Part shown: positions 17,096 through 26,226 of the stretch, piece by piece | Position numbering within the stretch: the stretch's first letter is position 1 | Layout: the number at the start of each line of letters is the position of its first letter | DNA from: Lysinibacillus parviboronicapiens | GTDB taxonomy: Bacteria > Bacillota > Bacilli > Bacillales_A > Planococcaceae | Direction: 5' to 3' | Length of the DNA: 35,927 nucleotides | Assembly: GCF_003049575.1 (NCBI RefSeq) | Contig: NZ_PYWI01000037.1 | Coordinates: 1-35,927 of the forward strand | Notes under the pieces: model-generated | What the model was told of the DNA's origin: nothing | Databases searched by the model: none | Seen by the model: the letters and a program-made list of their open reading frames with translations, nothing else | Made by a program: the position numbers and the translations under genes

Positions 17096-18925
17096 ATGTT
17101 ACCATTTTTTACAAATCCTTATCCAAATGAATTAATATATTCAGCAATTGCCAGGTATCATTTTTATAGTGGCAATATTGATTGTAAAGATACGTTGGAA
17201 GAGTTGTTTGACAATCGTTCTGTGATACCGAGTATAGGAATGGGTAGCTATTTTTCTGTATTAGCAGAAAAACTAGGTGCTCAATATTCTATAGAATCAC
17301 TATTGGCTAACCACACAATTTATCCTTATTATGCTTCATTTTTGTCGAAGCAGCGTCAACAAGAAATATTAAACGATGTAAAAGAAGATGGTAAGGCACT
17401 TTATACAAGGCTAGGAATGGTCGCTGGAAGCATTTGTATTAAAAACGGTATCTATTATTGTGCTATTTGTGCAAGATCAGATACAGAGCAATATGGAGAG
17501 CCGTATATTCATCGGGAACATCAACTACAAGGAATAGATTATTGTCCTCACCATGAAGTTCTATTAAGAAAATACCCCGTAATCAAAGATAGTCGCATTG
17601 AGTATATTCGTTTCGAATTAAACCATATGAATTTATCAGAGTTATATGAAATTGATCCACATAAAGAAATGTCAGTATATTTAGCAAAGCAGGCCTACAA
17701 ATTGCTTCATTTACCGTTGCACTCACTTTCAAGGGAAGACATTATTTCTAAATATAAAGCATTGTTACGAAAGCATAAATTAATAACAGCTTCGAATCGG
17801 GTTCGTCAGCATGAGTTGTATCAAGCTTTTAAAATTACATTTTCAAGGGACTTTTTAAAATGCTATCAAAGCGAGTTAAGTGAGGAAGATGAATATAATT
17901 GGCTAAAGGTATTAACCCGTAATATGAAGCGTCACGTACATCCATTTCGTCATTTGCTCTTTCTTTATTTTTTAAAGCACGATATAGAGGAACTTGTTGT
18001 GCTTACAAAAGACTTTGGTGCTTTTGGTAAAGGACCATTCCCTTGTTTGAATAAGGCTGCATCGCATTACAAGCAACTAATAATTCAAAAGGTAGAAGTG
18101 ACCAGAGACTATAAATCCAAAAATTTGATTGGTACATTTACATGTTCATGTGGTTTTATTTATGCAAGGAAGCAAACAACGGATATGTTTGAAATAGGTC
18201 GAGTAAAGGCATTTGGTGGTGTATGGATAGAAAAATTAAAAACTCTTGCACAAGAAAAATTGAGCATTCGAGCGGTGGCAAAAATTTTAGGGGTAGATTC
18301 TAAAACAATCAAAAGGTATTTAAGTGGAAGTGTCGAATTAAAACAAACAGCAAGCCATGAACACAGTGTTAATAAATTGAGTCAATACAAAAAAGAGTTG
18401 TTAAATGAAATTCGACAGAATCCAGGACTATCCCGTACTGAATTACGAGAAAAATTTCCAAAGCAATACATGTATTTATATCGTAATGAAAAAAGCTATT
18501 TAGAAAGCATGTTACCTAAAGTACAGAGGCAGAATAAACCAACAACATCTGTGAACTGGTCGAAACGCGATCAGCAATATGTTCAGCGAATAAAAAGATT
18601 ATATCTGAAACTAATACAAGAACCTAAGCCTATTAGAATAACAAAATCCGTTTTAGGCAGACGATTAGGTATATTAGCCAATTTAGAGCGTCATTTAGAT
18701 AAGCTACCAAAAACAAATAAGTTATTGCACGATATTACCGAGTCTGTCCCAGAGTTTCAATTACGTCGGTGTTATAAGATTATTGATGAATTATTAAAGC
18801 AGAACAGCACAATTGATTTATGGCGAATCCAGGGAGTTGCAGCAATTAAATCACATCATTTTCATGAAATAAAACCTCGATTAAAACGTTATATTGAAAT
18901 GAAGCAGGAAGTGAACCGAAAATGA
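17096..18925 (+). CDS. tnsD: Target-site selector TnsD (TniQ family) of E1
   Basis: Sequence-specific DNA-binding protein that steers insertion to the end of glmS. The TniQ zinc finger is clear, with C122-xx-C125 (YYCAIC) and C149-xx-H152 (YCPHH). A second cysteine pair, CSCG, lies in IGTFTCSCGFIYAR. A helix-turn-helix (LSIRAVAKILGVDSKTIKRYL) and further C-terminal DNA-binding segments (LSRTELREKFPKQYMYLYRNE) follow. It is 609 aa, longer than Tn7 TnsD (508) but nearly identical in size to the E2 copy. CTAGGGGG lies before the ATG. The 104-nt gap after tnsC holds nothing I recognise. It overlaps tnsE by 4 nt. Confidence 0.93.
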   Translation: MLPFFTNPYPNELIYSAIARYHFYSGNIDCKDTLEELFDNRSVIPSIGMGSYFSVLAEKLGAQYSIESLLANHTIYPYYASFLSKQRQQEILNDVKEDGKALYTRLGMVAGSICIKNGIYYCAICARSDTEQYGEPYIHREHQLQGIDYCPHHEVLLRKYPVIKDSRIEYIRFELNHMNLSELYEIDPHKEMSVYLAKQAYKLLHLPLHSLSREDIISKYKALLRKHKLITASNRVRQHELYQAFKITFSRDFLKCYQSELSEEDEYNWLKVLTRNMKRHVHPFRHLLFLYFLKHDIEELVVLTKDFGAFGKGPFPCLNKAASHYKQLIIQKVEVTRDYKSKNLIGTFTCSCGFIYARKQTTDMFEIGRVKAFGGVWIEKLKTLAQEKLSIRAVAKILGVDSKTIKRYLSGSVELKQTASHEHSVNKLSQYKKELLNEIRQNPGLSRTELREKFPKQYMYLYRNEKSYLESMLPKVQRQNKPTTSVNWSKRDQQYVQRIKRLYLKLIQEPKPIRITKSVLGRRLGILANLERHLDKLPKTNKLLHDITESVPEFQLRRCYKIIDELLKQNSTIDLWRIQGVAAIKSHHFHEIKPRLKRYIEMKQEVNRK

Positions 18926-20448
18926 GCGAACAACAAGTTAAACTAAAAAATTGGCCATTTAAAGATGGAGAAAAAGCACAATTAATCTGGATTAGCTCTC
19001 CTTTCCACTATGAAAAGAAAGTAATGATGTATGCCTACTTTAGAGCAGATGGAAAAACAGAAGAATTATTAGTTGATTGGGGAACACTTCCAGCACTGGC
19101 CATTCAACATTATTATACTGATGGTGATATTAGAAAAAGTACGCCCCCTGAAGAAACAGAGGAAGTAGAAATCACCATTTATCCAAATAATGTTGCTATG
19201 TATGAAAAGGAATGGCGTGTGCAAGGGACTAATGATAAAGATGTTTCAAGGAGCTTTATTGTAAAGCAAGGGAGTCAGAGTTATATCTTGCCCTTAATTG
19301 AAGTGGTTCGTAGTATTTTAGCACCGAATCGTTTTTTATTATATAGGCTCTTTGAGGCGAATTCCTTTCCTCAATATTTTATAGAGAACTATGAGAGTAA
19401 TAAAATTCATTTGCATTTTTCGTCGCAATATCACTCAAAATATACGCAATCAAATTTTCTGTACCAACTTGTATGGATGCTTACAAATCAAGATTTAAGA
19501 AATGTATTTGAGAATGTAGCATTTACATTTAACAACACTGGGATTTTAAAGTTTGATTGGTCATTTAAACAGCCAATTAGTATTAAAGCGATAGTGAAAC
19601 CTAATGTGAACGGTGGCACAATTTTACGTGTTGTAAATGTGAAGAATAAACATATTCCTTATAATGAAATCTCATTTGAGCATCCTGAAGTAGTTCAATC
19701 TGAAAAATCAAGTGAGCCTAAGAAATATACATTACATAATAAGAAAAAGCTAAGTGGTCCACATGATGAATTATTATTAGATGAAGAAATGCAAGGAACA
19801 AGCGAAGACTTTGATGTTGTAGAAATGGATAATCAAAAGCATGAATATATTCAGATGCCTAAAATAATTAAGCTTCGTAGAAATTCCAATAAGAAGCGTG
19901 ATTTTGAGGATGAGCATACTAAGAAACGATTTATTAATGACTCTTTACATCGGTCAACAGCTGATGTTGGTGGAAATCAAGTTACAAGAGGATTAGAGAA
20001 GCAAGTATTATCAGATGTAAACATTGATGGTGAATTGGGTGAGTTTATTAAAGTAATGAGAGTGTTGCAGGATTTTCCTGAAGTACAGTCCATTAATATT
20101 ATTCAAGGTAGCTTAAAGGAATTTTCTAGTACGAAACGTTTTGTGTATTTGAGTGATGGTGTAACTGAGAGAAAGTATGTGATTGCCGAAGTTAAATTAC
20201 TTTTTGGAAGAGAAATTAGTGTGATTGAAATAGAAAGAGAAGATAAGGCGATTTCAACGTGTATATATTTTTTACAAAATCAAAGAAATATAACATCGGT
20301 GTATCGTAGGATTTTAAAAGAATTAATTAATACTGCTGGAATTTGGAGAGATGAAAGATTAAAAATTAATGAAGGAAGTTTTTTAACATTAAGACATGGT
20401 AAGAGAGAATACATGCATAGAGCTAGGTTAATAATGAGTAAAATCTAA
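18922..20448 (+). CDS. tnsE: Conjugal/replication target selector TnsE of E1
   Basis: In Tn7, TnsE directs insertion into lagging-strand DNA, favouring conjugating plasmids, through the sliding clamp and 3'-recessed ends. The match to TnsE rests on two segments recognised from the family. One is mid-N-terminal, about residues 130-200, with YILPLIEVVRSILAPNRFLL followed by LVWMLTNQDL. The other is the C-terminal ADVGG motif at about residue 347. The linker between them is charged and low in complexity, as in Tn7. It is 508 aa (Tn7: 538). It is translationally coupled to tnsD (ATGA). The second element has no counterpart. Confidence 0.85.
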   Translation: MSEQQVKLKNWPFKDGEKAQLIWISSPFHYEKKVMMYAYFRADGKTEELLVDWGTLPALAIQHYYTDGDIRKSTPPEETEEVEITIYPNNVAMYEKEWRVQGTNDKDVSRSFIVKQGSQSYILPLIEVVRSILAPNRFLLYRLFEANSFPQYFIENYESNKIHLHFSSQYHSKYTQSNFLYQLVWMLTNQDLRNVFENVAFTFNNTGILKFDWSFKQPISIKAIVKPNVNGGTILRVVNVKNKHIPYNEISFEHPEVVQSEKSSEPKKYTLHNKKKLSGPHDELLLDEEMQGTSEDFDVVEMDNQKHEYIQMPKIIKLRRNSNKKRDFEDEHTKKRFINDSLHRSTADVGGNQVTRGLEKQVLSDVNIDGELGEFIKVMRVLQDFPEVQSINIIQGSLKEFSSTKRFVYLSDGVTERKYVIAEVKLLFGREISVIEIEREDKAISTCIYFLQNQRNITSVYRRILKELINTAGIWRDERLKINEGSFLTLRHGKREYMHRARLIMSKI

Positions 20449-20486
20449 TAAGAACAGTCACTTAAAATTGAAAGGGATTGGATATA

Positions 20487-21110
20487 TTGGCGGTATCAAG
20501 TCAGTTGATTTGGAAAAATTGGAATAAAAGATTAGTTGAAATATTAGATAATCTTTGGGAGAACTGTATTGATAATGACAGCTTTTTAAGCGGTGATTGC
20601 GCAGAAATAGAAAGGGTAGAAAAAGTTGAAGAGAAATTGGGATATAAACTTCCAGATTCATTTCGTGAAACTATACTAAATTTTTCTTCAAAACTACACA
20701 TATTCTGGGAAATTAAAAGTGATAATCCTCTTATCGTAATACCGGATGAGTATATTGGCTTAAGTTGCGATTTTGGTTGGGATTTAGATATATTACTTGA
20801 ACTTAATAATGGTGTAAATAAAAAAATCAATAATAATAAGATGATTTTTCATAGATTTGCTGATGGTGGAATTCTTGCGTTAGATTTGTCAATTAAAGAT
20901 TCACCTGTAATCTACTCTGAAGAAACTAAAAAAGAAGAGATTGAAAAAATGCTTCTTCTTGGTACGAATTTTATAGACTTTATGAACCGTTGGGTTGTTT
21001 TAGGCTGTCTTGGTACGAATTTTAGTCAAATTAGTAAATTTGTATCCTCAAGTGGGATTGATTCTGATTGTGTATATGCAAACAAATGGAGGGAGTGGCT
21101 GGATGACTGA
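20487..21110 (+). CDS. SUKH (SMI1/KNR4)-like protein, orphan immunity candidate
   Basis: Small acidic protein with the SUKH pattern: IERVEKVEEKLGYKLPDSFRETIL near the N-terminus, then RFADGGILALDLS, and LGTNFIDFMNRWVVLGCLG near the C-terminus. SUKH proteins are usually immunity partners of secreted or contact-dependent toxins. Here no toxin gene is adjacent. TTG at 20487 is preferred because AAAGGG ends 10 nt upstream; a TTG at 20478 would leave one base of spacing. It is 207-210 aa. It lies 38 nt after tnsE and converges on the methyltransferase gene. The AT-rich composition fits cargo acquired by transfer. Confidence 0.7.
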   Translation: MAVSSQLIWKNWNKRLVEILDNLWENCIDNDSFLSGDCAEIERVEKVEEKLGYKLPDSFRETILNFSSKLHIFWEIKSDNPLIVIPDEYIGLSCDFGWDLDILLELNNGVNKKINNNKMIFHRFADGGILALDLSIKDSPVIYSEETKKEEIEKMLLLGTNFIDFMNRWVVLGCLGTNFSQISKFVSSSGIDSDCVYANKWREWLDD

Positions 21111-21143
21111 TGACATTAATCTAATTATATAAATTGTTAATAC

Positions 21144-21176
21144 TAGCCTCTTTAAAGAATTATCCACTAGAGGCTA
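21144..21176 (+). terminator. Terminator-like hairpin after the SUKH gene
   Basis: TAGCCTCT and AGAGGCTA arms, 34 nt after the stop codon. There is no strong T run, so function is moderate. A second AT-rich stem (CTCAAAAACA/TTTTTGTTGAG, about 21187-21221) follows. Confidence 0.55.
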
Positions 21177-21221
21177 ATAAGTATACTCAAAAACAAAAAT
21201 AAATAGAATATTTTTGTTGAG

Positions 21222-21273
21222 AAATAAAATAAGAACAATCCATAGTCATTGATGGATTGTTCTTATTTTATTT
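21222..21273. terminator. Bidirectional terminator overlapping the methyltransferase stop
   Basis: A perfect 22-bp inverted repeat (21222-21243 against 21252-21273) surrounds an 8-nt loop. The right arm encodes the last residues of the methyltransferase. AT-rich flanks give T runs on both strands, suited to two converging genes. Confidence 0.8.
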
Positions 21274-22502
21274 GCTAATTTTCTTGCTAGAAGTGGTGGA
21301 ACGGCATTTCCTATTTGAGTATAGGCTGCTGTTCTTGACGTTTCAAAATAAAAAGAGTCTGGGAAGGTTTGTATTCTTGCTGCTTCTCGTACAGATATTG
21401 ATCTATTTTGTTCTGAATCTTGGTGAATATAGTAATGACCATCTTTTGCAATATGTGCGACTATGGTATGTGAGATGGAATTACCGTTAAGTGCCTTAAA
21501 TCTATCTAGAAATGAAACCGTATTATTATGCTTTATTAGCTTTTTAGGTAATTCAGAATATGGTATATTAACCCCTTGTTGTTTACTTTCGGCAACAAGT
21601 TTATAAATTTCTAAATCATTTTCATTATTTGGTCTCGATAAATGTTGTGTTAAAACCATCCATTCTCTAGGGCGAATTAGTGTATTATTAAGGTATTCTA
21701 TAGGTGTTGATAGATAGTTGAATTGACTGTAATTTTGGCCAGCTTTTATTTTAGGCAGATCTGAGAACAACTGATTAATTGTGATAAAAATATCATTTTC
21801 AGAATATTCATCTTCAAATTGTCTGAAAAAATCAATATGTTCATGTTTATAACCATAAATAAATAGCCTTTCTCTTTTTTGCGGAATACCAAATTTTGAT
21901 GCATCTAATAACTTGTAATCTATACGATATCCGCAGTTTTCAAAAGCTTTAATGATTTTTGGAAGTAATAACGTGTTATCAATATCCTTATAAGAAAGCA
22001 ATCCTTTAACATTTTCGAATATAAAAAAATTAGGCCTAAATTCATTTAAGAATTTGATGTAGTACTCGTATAGATATATTCTTTCATCATTTTCCTTCTT
22101 TTTGTCATTAGCTGATCTACCTATTAAAGAATAAGCTTGGCAAGGTGGACCACCAATGATTCCATCCAAATTCAAATTATTTAATATTTCTTTTACCTTT
22201 TCTATGGCTAAATCAATCGTCTTTTCACCAATTTCTAGATTAATAATTGTATTTTCATCAAAACCATACTTTTTTGCATAACGAATTAATGCTTGTTTAT
22301 CAATGAGGCCTTTTATGTAATTTTCATATTGATAAAAGTCAGGGGTATTTTTAAGAAAGTGATAACAATTCCGTGTGATTAATGTTTCACAAGCCGGCTT
22401 ACTTTTTTCTATTTTTGCAATAATTTCAAAACCCTCTTGGATAAATCCTTCTGATAAACCCCCTGCCCCAGCAAATAAATCTAGTACCCTCATCTTGTTC
22501 AC
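21246..22502 (-). CDS. DNA (cytosine-5) methyltransferase
   Basis: Transfers a methyl group from S-adenosylmethionine to C5 of cytosine in a specific DNA sequence. All main motifs are intact: I LDLFAGAGGLSEGF (residues 7-20), IV GGPPCQAYS (C121 nucleophile), VI FENVKG (163-165), VIII FGIPQKRERLF, and X QIGNAVPP (396-403). It is 418 aa, normal for a single-domain m5C enzyme. The region between VIII and X would hold the target-recognition domain; its site cannot be read. GAGGTG lies just before the ATG. It is transcribed divergently from the GHKL/receiver pair, with no recognisable restriction endonuclease next to it. It is probably the modification arm of the cargo island. Confidence 0.93.
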   Translation of the reverse strand: MNKMRVLDLFAGAGGLSEGFIQEGFEIIAKIEKSKPACETLITRNCYHFLKNTPDFYQYENYIKGLIDKQALIRYAKKYGFDENTIINLEIGEKTIDLAIEKVKEILNNLNLDGIIGGPPCQAYSLIGRSANDKKKENDERIYLYEYYIKFLNEFRPNFFIFENVKGLLSYKDIDNTLLLPKIIKAFENCGYRIDYKLLDASKFGIPQKRERLFIYGYKHEHIDFFRQFEDEYSENDIFITINQLFSDLPKIKAGQNYSQFNYLSTPIEYLNNTLIRPREWMVLTQHLSRPNNENDLEIYKLVAESKQQGVNIPYSELPKKLIKHNNTVSFLDRFKALNGNSISHTIVAHIAKDGHYYIHQDSEQNRSISVREAARIQTFPDSFYFETSRTAAYTQIGNAVPPLLARKLANKIRTIHQ

Positions 22503-22786
22503 CTCTCTATGAAATATACCAGGTTAGTGAAGGAAAAACTAGTCTAGAGAAGCAATTAATTTTAGTGATTCTTATTCTTATGAAAAAATAATTTTTAGGT
22601 TATTAATAGAGGTTAGTTACCAAAATAACATTTTGTAGTAAAATTAATTCAAATATATGGGTACTGCTTTAAACGTACTAATATTTATGAAACTGTAGAC
22701 CATGTATATTATTTCTATAAAAGTATTAATTAGATTTAATTAATATTAATAGGATATAATTTTATTGAGAAAGAGAGGATGTTAAA
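22503..22786. promoter_or_regulatory. Divergent promoter region, methyltransferase / GHKL protein
   Basis: This very AT-rich 284-nt gap holds no gene. A perfect TATAAT (22755-22760) lies 26 nt before the rightward GTG start, but no good -35 is seen. A GTAC-N10-GTAC pair (near 22660-22677) could be an operator, without further support. Confidence 0.4.
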
Positions 22787-24994
22787 GTGCAAGAATTACC
22801 TTTAAGACCAGCCGCGAGAATGATTACGACTATTGGAAAAGATCTTATAAAAGATATACCGGCATCAATAGTAGAATTAGTGAAAAATTCCTACGATGCA
22901 GATGCCGAAGATGTAGAAATTAATTTTTCAAAGTATACAGAAGGTGAAGAAACCAAAATTTCTATCGAGATTAAAGATAATGGACATGGAATGGATTTAA
23001 ATACTATCACAAATGCATGGCTTGTTCCAGCAACACCAAATAAATTAAATCTACAACACAGTATATTTAAGAAAAGGCCATTACAAGGGAGAAAAGGAAT
23101 TGGTAGGTACGCTGTAGCAATATTAGGTAATTATTTACAAATGGAAACCGTGCACGATAAAATCAAAACCATTGTATATGTGAATTGGGATGATTTCGAA
23201 GAGAAAGAATACTTAGAAGATGTTAGAGTTGAAGTTGAAACTACTAGTGTAGATGAACCAAATGGCACTTTATTAAGAATTATTGGAGATAATGAATACT
23301 TTGATTTATGGAATAAAAAAGAGCTCAAAAAATTAGAAAAAGAATTAAGAAAATTAGTGTCACCATTTCAAAATGCTTTTAAAAATGATAGGTTTGAAAT
23401 AAAATTTAAAACTACTAATTTTATTGATGATTCTGATACATATAACACCTATGAGACCATTATTGAGCCACTTCCAATAGTAGAAATGTACAACTATCGA
23501 CTGTTTGGACATATAACAGATCAGGGTATTGCAAATTTGAATTTTGAAAATAATTCATTGGATGTAAAGCAACATAAAGTAATTGACCCGTTTAAAGTTA
23601 ATTTAGATCCTGAAAAAGAAAAATATTGTGGAAGAATAGAAATAGACTTAAGGGTGTTCGATCTTGATACAGCTAGTTTAGAATCTTTACAACAAAAACT
23701 TTCAAAGACTGTAGATTTGGCTTTTAATAGAAGAGAAGTTACATCGAAATTGAAGGAATTGACTGGTGTCGGGATATATCGGGGAGGATTTAGAATTAGG
23801 CCACATGGAGACAAAGGATTTGATTGGCTTGGTTTAGATAGTCGAAGAGTTCAAAATCCATCATTAAGGATAGGTGTAGACCAAATCATTGGATTTGTTT
23901 CTATTCAACCAGAAGAGGCTTCTAAATTAGAAGAAAAAAGTGCTCGAGATGGTCTTAAGGAAAATGCTTACTTTGAGGGGCTTAATGAGCAAGTTATTGC
24001 TGCATTAAGAGAATTAGAAAATAGAAGATTTGATTTTAGAAGATCTATGGATCAAACAAAGAAGAAAACCATTTATCAAAAAATGGAAAATCTATTTGAT
24101 TTTTCTGCGTTTCAAGATGAAGTAAGTAAAAGTATTGAGAGGAAATTTGACGAGGTATCTAAAGGGAAAAGTAAAGGAGAAGCTACAGAAGAGTTTTTTA
24201 AGGTGTTCAACGAAAGTTTGAATGAAATTAAAAAGGAAAAAGAAAAAGAATATGAAGAAATAAAACAGATTATTGCTTTATATCAAGGACAAGCTACACT
24301 AGGTAGTATCACAACTGTTGTTCTTCATGAGGGAAGAAAGCACACTAGTTGGTTTTCAAATACTCTTCCTAGAGTATTTGAGTGGTTAAAAGAATTTAGG
24401 GAGGAGAGGGAAGAAGAGCTCTTAAACATTTCAATTGACAGGCTAGGTAAAGCTAATGACGAAACAATTGCTTTATTAGAACTTTTTGATAAATTAGACC
24501 CCTTAACAATGACTAAAAAAGGAAAGATAACAGAAGTGGATCTTTCTATGATTATTGACCATATCGAAAATGTTTTTAAAAATGAATTAATAGAAAACCA
24601 AATAACAGTAATTAAAGACTTTAAAGAAGACAAAATCACTTGGAATGGAATTGAAAAGGATTTTAGAATGGTATTTACTAACCTCATCGAGAATAGTATT
24701 TACTGGTTGAAAATGGACGTAGAGAATACAAATAAAAGTATAAGTATTTCTTCAGAAATTATAGATGGTTCCCTTTTAATTGACATAATTGATAATGGGC
24801 CAGGTATAAAAAAAGAATTTATAGAAAATGAGGCAATTTTTTCTCCTGGATTCAGTGCCAAAGAATCAGGAACAGGCTTGGGATTGGCTATTTCCGGGGA
24901 GGCTTTAAAAAGAAATAAAGGTAACTTAAAAGCCCTATACTCTGATAAAGGTGCACATTTACGAATTGAACTGGGGGATATAGAAATTGAGTAG
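22787..24994 (+). CDS. Double-GHKL ATPase / histidine-kinase-like protein
   Basis: A 735-aa protein with two ATP-binding modules of the gyrase/Hsp90/histidine kinase/MutL fold. The N-terminal one (residues 25-115) is MutL/Hsp90/MORC-like: N34 and D37 in ELVKNSYDADA, D64-NGHG, and GRKGIGR (101-107). The C-terminal one is histidine-kinase-like: N636 (NLIENS), D669-NGPG, and GTGLGLAI (from 695). A histidine H514 in VVLHEGRKHT sits where a kinase phosphoacceptor would be, after a charged coiled-coil stretch (about 440-500). There are no membrane segments, so it should act in the cytosol. GTG start with AGAGAGG upstream. It overlaps the receiver gene by 8 nt. Specific function is unknown; nucleic-acid sensing is an inference from the MORC/MutL-like module and the methyltransferase neighbour. 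Confidence 0.85.
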   Translation: MQELPLRPAARMITTIGKDLIKDIPASIVELVKNSYDADAEDVEINFSKYTEGEETKISIEIKDNGHGMDLNTITNAWLVPATPNKLNLQHSIFKKRPLQGRKGIGRYAVAILGNYLQMETVHDKIKTIVYVNWDDFEEKEYLEDVRVEVETTSVDEPNGTLLRIIGDNEYFDLWNKKELKKLEKELRKLVSPFQNAFKNDRFEIKFKTTNFIDDSDTYNTYETIIEPLPIVEMYNYRLFGHITDQGIANLNFENNSLDVKQHKVIDPFKVNLDPEKEKYCGRIEIDLRVFDLDTASLESLQQKLSKTVDLAFNRREVTSKLKELTGVGIYRGGFRIRPHGDKGFDWLGLDSRRVQNPSLRIGVDQIIGFVSIQPEEASKLEEKSARDGLKENAYFEGLNEQVIAALRELENRRFDFRRSMDQTKKKTIYQKMENLFDFSAFQDEVSKSIERKFDEVSKGKSKGEATEEFFKVFNESLNEIKKEKEKEYEEIKQIIALYQGQATLGSITTVVLHEGRKHTSWFSNTLPRVFEWLKEFREEREEELLNISIDRLGKANDETIALLELFDKLDPLTMTKKGKITEVDLSMIIDHIENVFKNELIENQITVIKDFKEDKITWNGIEKDFRMVFTNLIENSIYWLKMDVENTNKSISISSEIIDGSLLIDIIDNGPGIKKEFIENEAIFSPGFSAKESGTGLGLAISGEALKRNKGNLKALYSDKGAHLRIELGDIEIE

Positions 24995-26162
24995 TGAAAC
25001 AAGTATTCTACAAACTAGCACATTAGAAGGAGAAACTATTAATACAATTATTAATTTATTGATTATAGAGGATGAAAATGGACAAATAGAGCAGATTGAA
25101 GATGCTATTAATGATTTCAATAGAAAAACAGGGAAAATTGATGGTATAAAGATACAAAAAAAAGCTGTTAAAACATTTTCAGACGCGATATTCGCTCTTC
25201 TTAAAGATGAATTTGATGCAGCTATTATTGATTTGAAACTTAATGGAACATCTGGGAATGATGAAGGAGTTAGCTTAATTGAAATCATTATTGATAGATT
25301 ACGCTTTCCTATATTTGTTCGATCAGGATTTCCTGAGAAAGTTGAATTTTTAAGCTCTGAACATGAGTTTGTTAAAGTGTTTAAAAAGACAGATAAAGTG
25401 GATTCTATCATCTCGGAAATTATTAAATTTCATAATAATGGAATAACAGCTACTATAGGTACCAAAGGAAAAGTCGAAAAGTATTTGAACAAAATATTTT
25501 GGGGCAGTTTTTCTAAAAATGTTCATTTGTGGGACAAAGAGTTATTAGATAATAATGAATATGAAAAATCATTGGTAAGGTACTGCTTAGCATTATTACA
25601 AGAGCACTTAGAAATAGAAGAAAATGGTGGGGATTTTTCAGACTATCATCCTTTCGAGGTGTTTATCAGCCCACCGATAAAGAGCAATTATTTTTTTGGG
25701 GACATATTATATGATGATGTTAACTACTATATTATTCTATCTCCAGCCTGCGATATGGCTCAAGAAAAGTATGAGAAGATAATAATTGCCCAAATTGATT
25801 CATTAGATGCAATAACACCTTTTATAGAGCATCAACAAAGATATAACGAAAGTCAATCTAAAGGTAAAAAAGAAAGTGCAAGGAAAAAAGTTGTTGAATT
25901 TCTTACTAATAATCACAGTGATAAATATCATTATTTACCTAAATATATGGAATTCCCAGGGGGATTGATAAATTTCCAAAAAATCTATTCTAAAACTAAA
26001 GAAGAGTTAAATGAGATGGAAAGATTCGCCTCTATCTCAGGTAAATTTTCGAAAGATATTGGTGCTAGATTTTCAAATTATTTTGCGAGACAAGGGCAAC
26101 CAAACTTAAATATAGATGTATTATTAAAGACTATACTAGACATTAATGATGAAGAAGAGTAG
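24987..26162 (+). CDS. Receiver-domain protein with uncharacterised C-terminal domain
   Basis: Likely phosphorylation partner of the preceding GHKL protein. The receiver domain (residues 22-145) has acidic-pocket residues E28 and D29 (LLIIEDE), phosphoacceptor D82 (AAIIDLKL), S113 (FVRSGFP) and K133/K134 (VFKKTD). The C-terminal ~240 residues lack a standard DNA-binding output domain. They carry a SPACDMAQ motif and end with SKDIGARFSNYFARQGQP, a pattern I cannot assign to a named family. TTG start at 24987 with GGGGGAT eight bases upstream, overlapping the previous stop, so the two are translationally coupled. It is 391 aa. The C-terminal region may be the effector, but that is inference. 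Confidence 0.82.
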   Translation: MSSETSILQTSTLEGETINTIINLLIIEDENGQIEQIEDAINDFNRKTGKIDGIKIQKKAVKTFSDAIFALLKDEFDAAIIDLKLNGTSGNDEGVSLIEIIIDRLRFPIFVRSGFPEKVEFLSSEHEFVKVFKKTDKVDSIISEIIKFHNNGITATIGTKGKVEKYLNKIFWGSFSKNVHLWDKELLDNNEYEKSLVRYCLALLQEHLEIEENGGDFSDYHPFEVFISPPIKSNYFFGDILYDDVNYYIILSPACDMAQEKYEKIIIAQIDSLDAITPFIEHQQRYNESQSKGKKESARKKVVEFLTNNHSDKYHYLPKYMEFPGGLINFQKIYSKTKEELNEMERFASISGKFSKDIGARFSNYFARQGQPNLNIDVLLKTILDINDEEE

Positions 26163-26226
26163 ATAAGGGTATTTTCAAATTTAATTTTACATGTACTTTA
26201 GTCATTTTTATAAAAACCACATAACT

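Noticed and set aside
22660..22677. Controller-protein box before the GHKL gene
   Set aside because: Only two GTAC tetramers, and no small controller gene is present.
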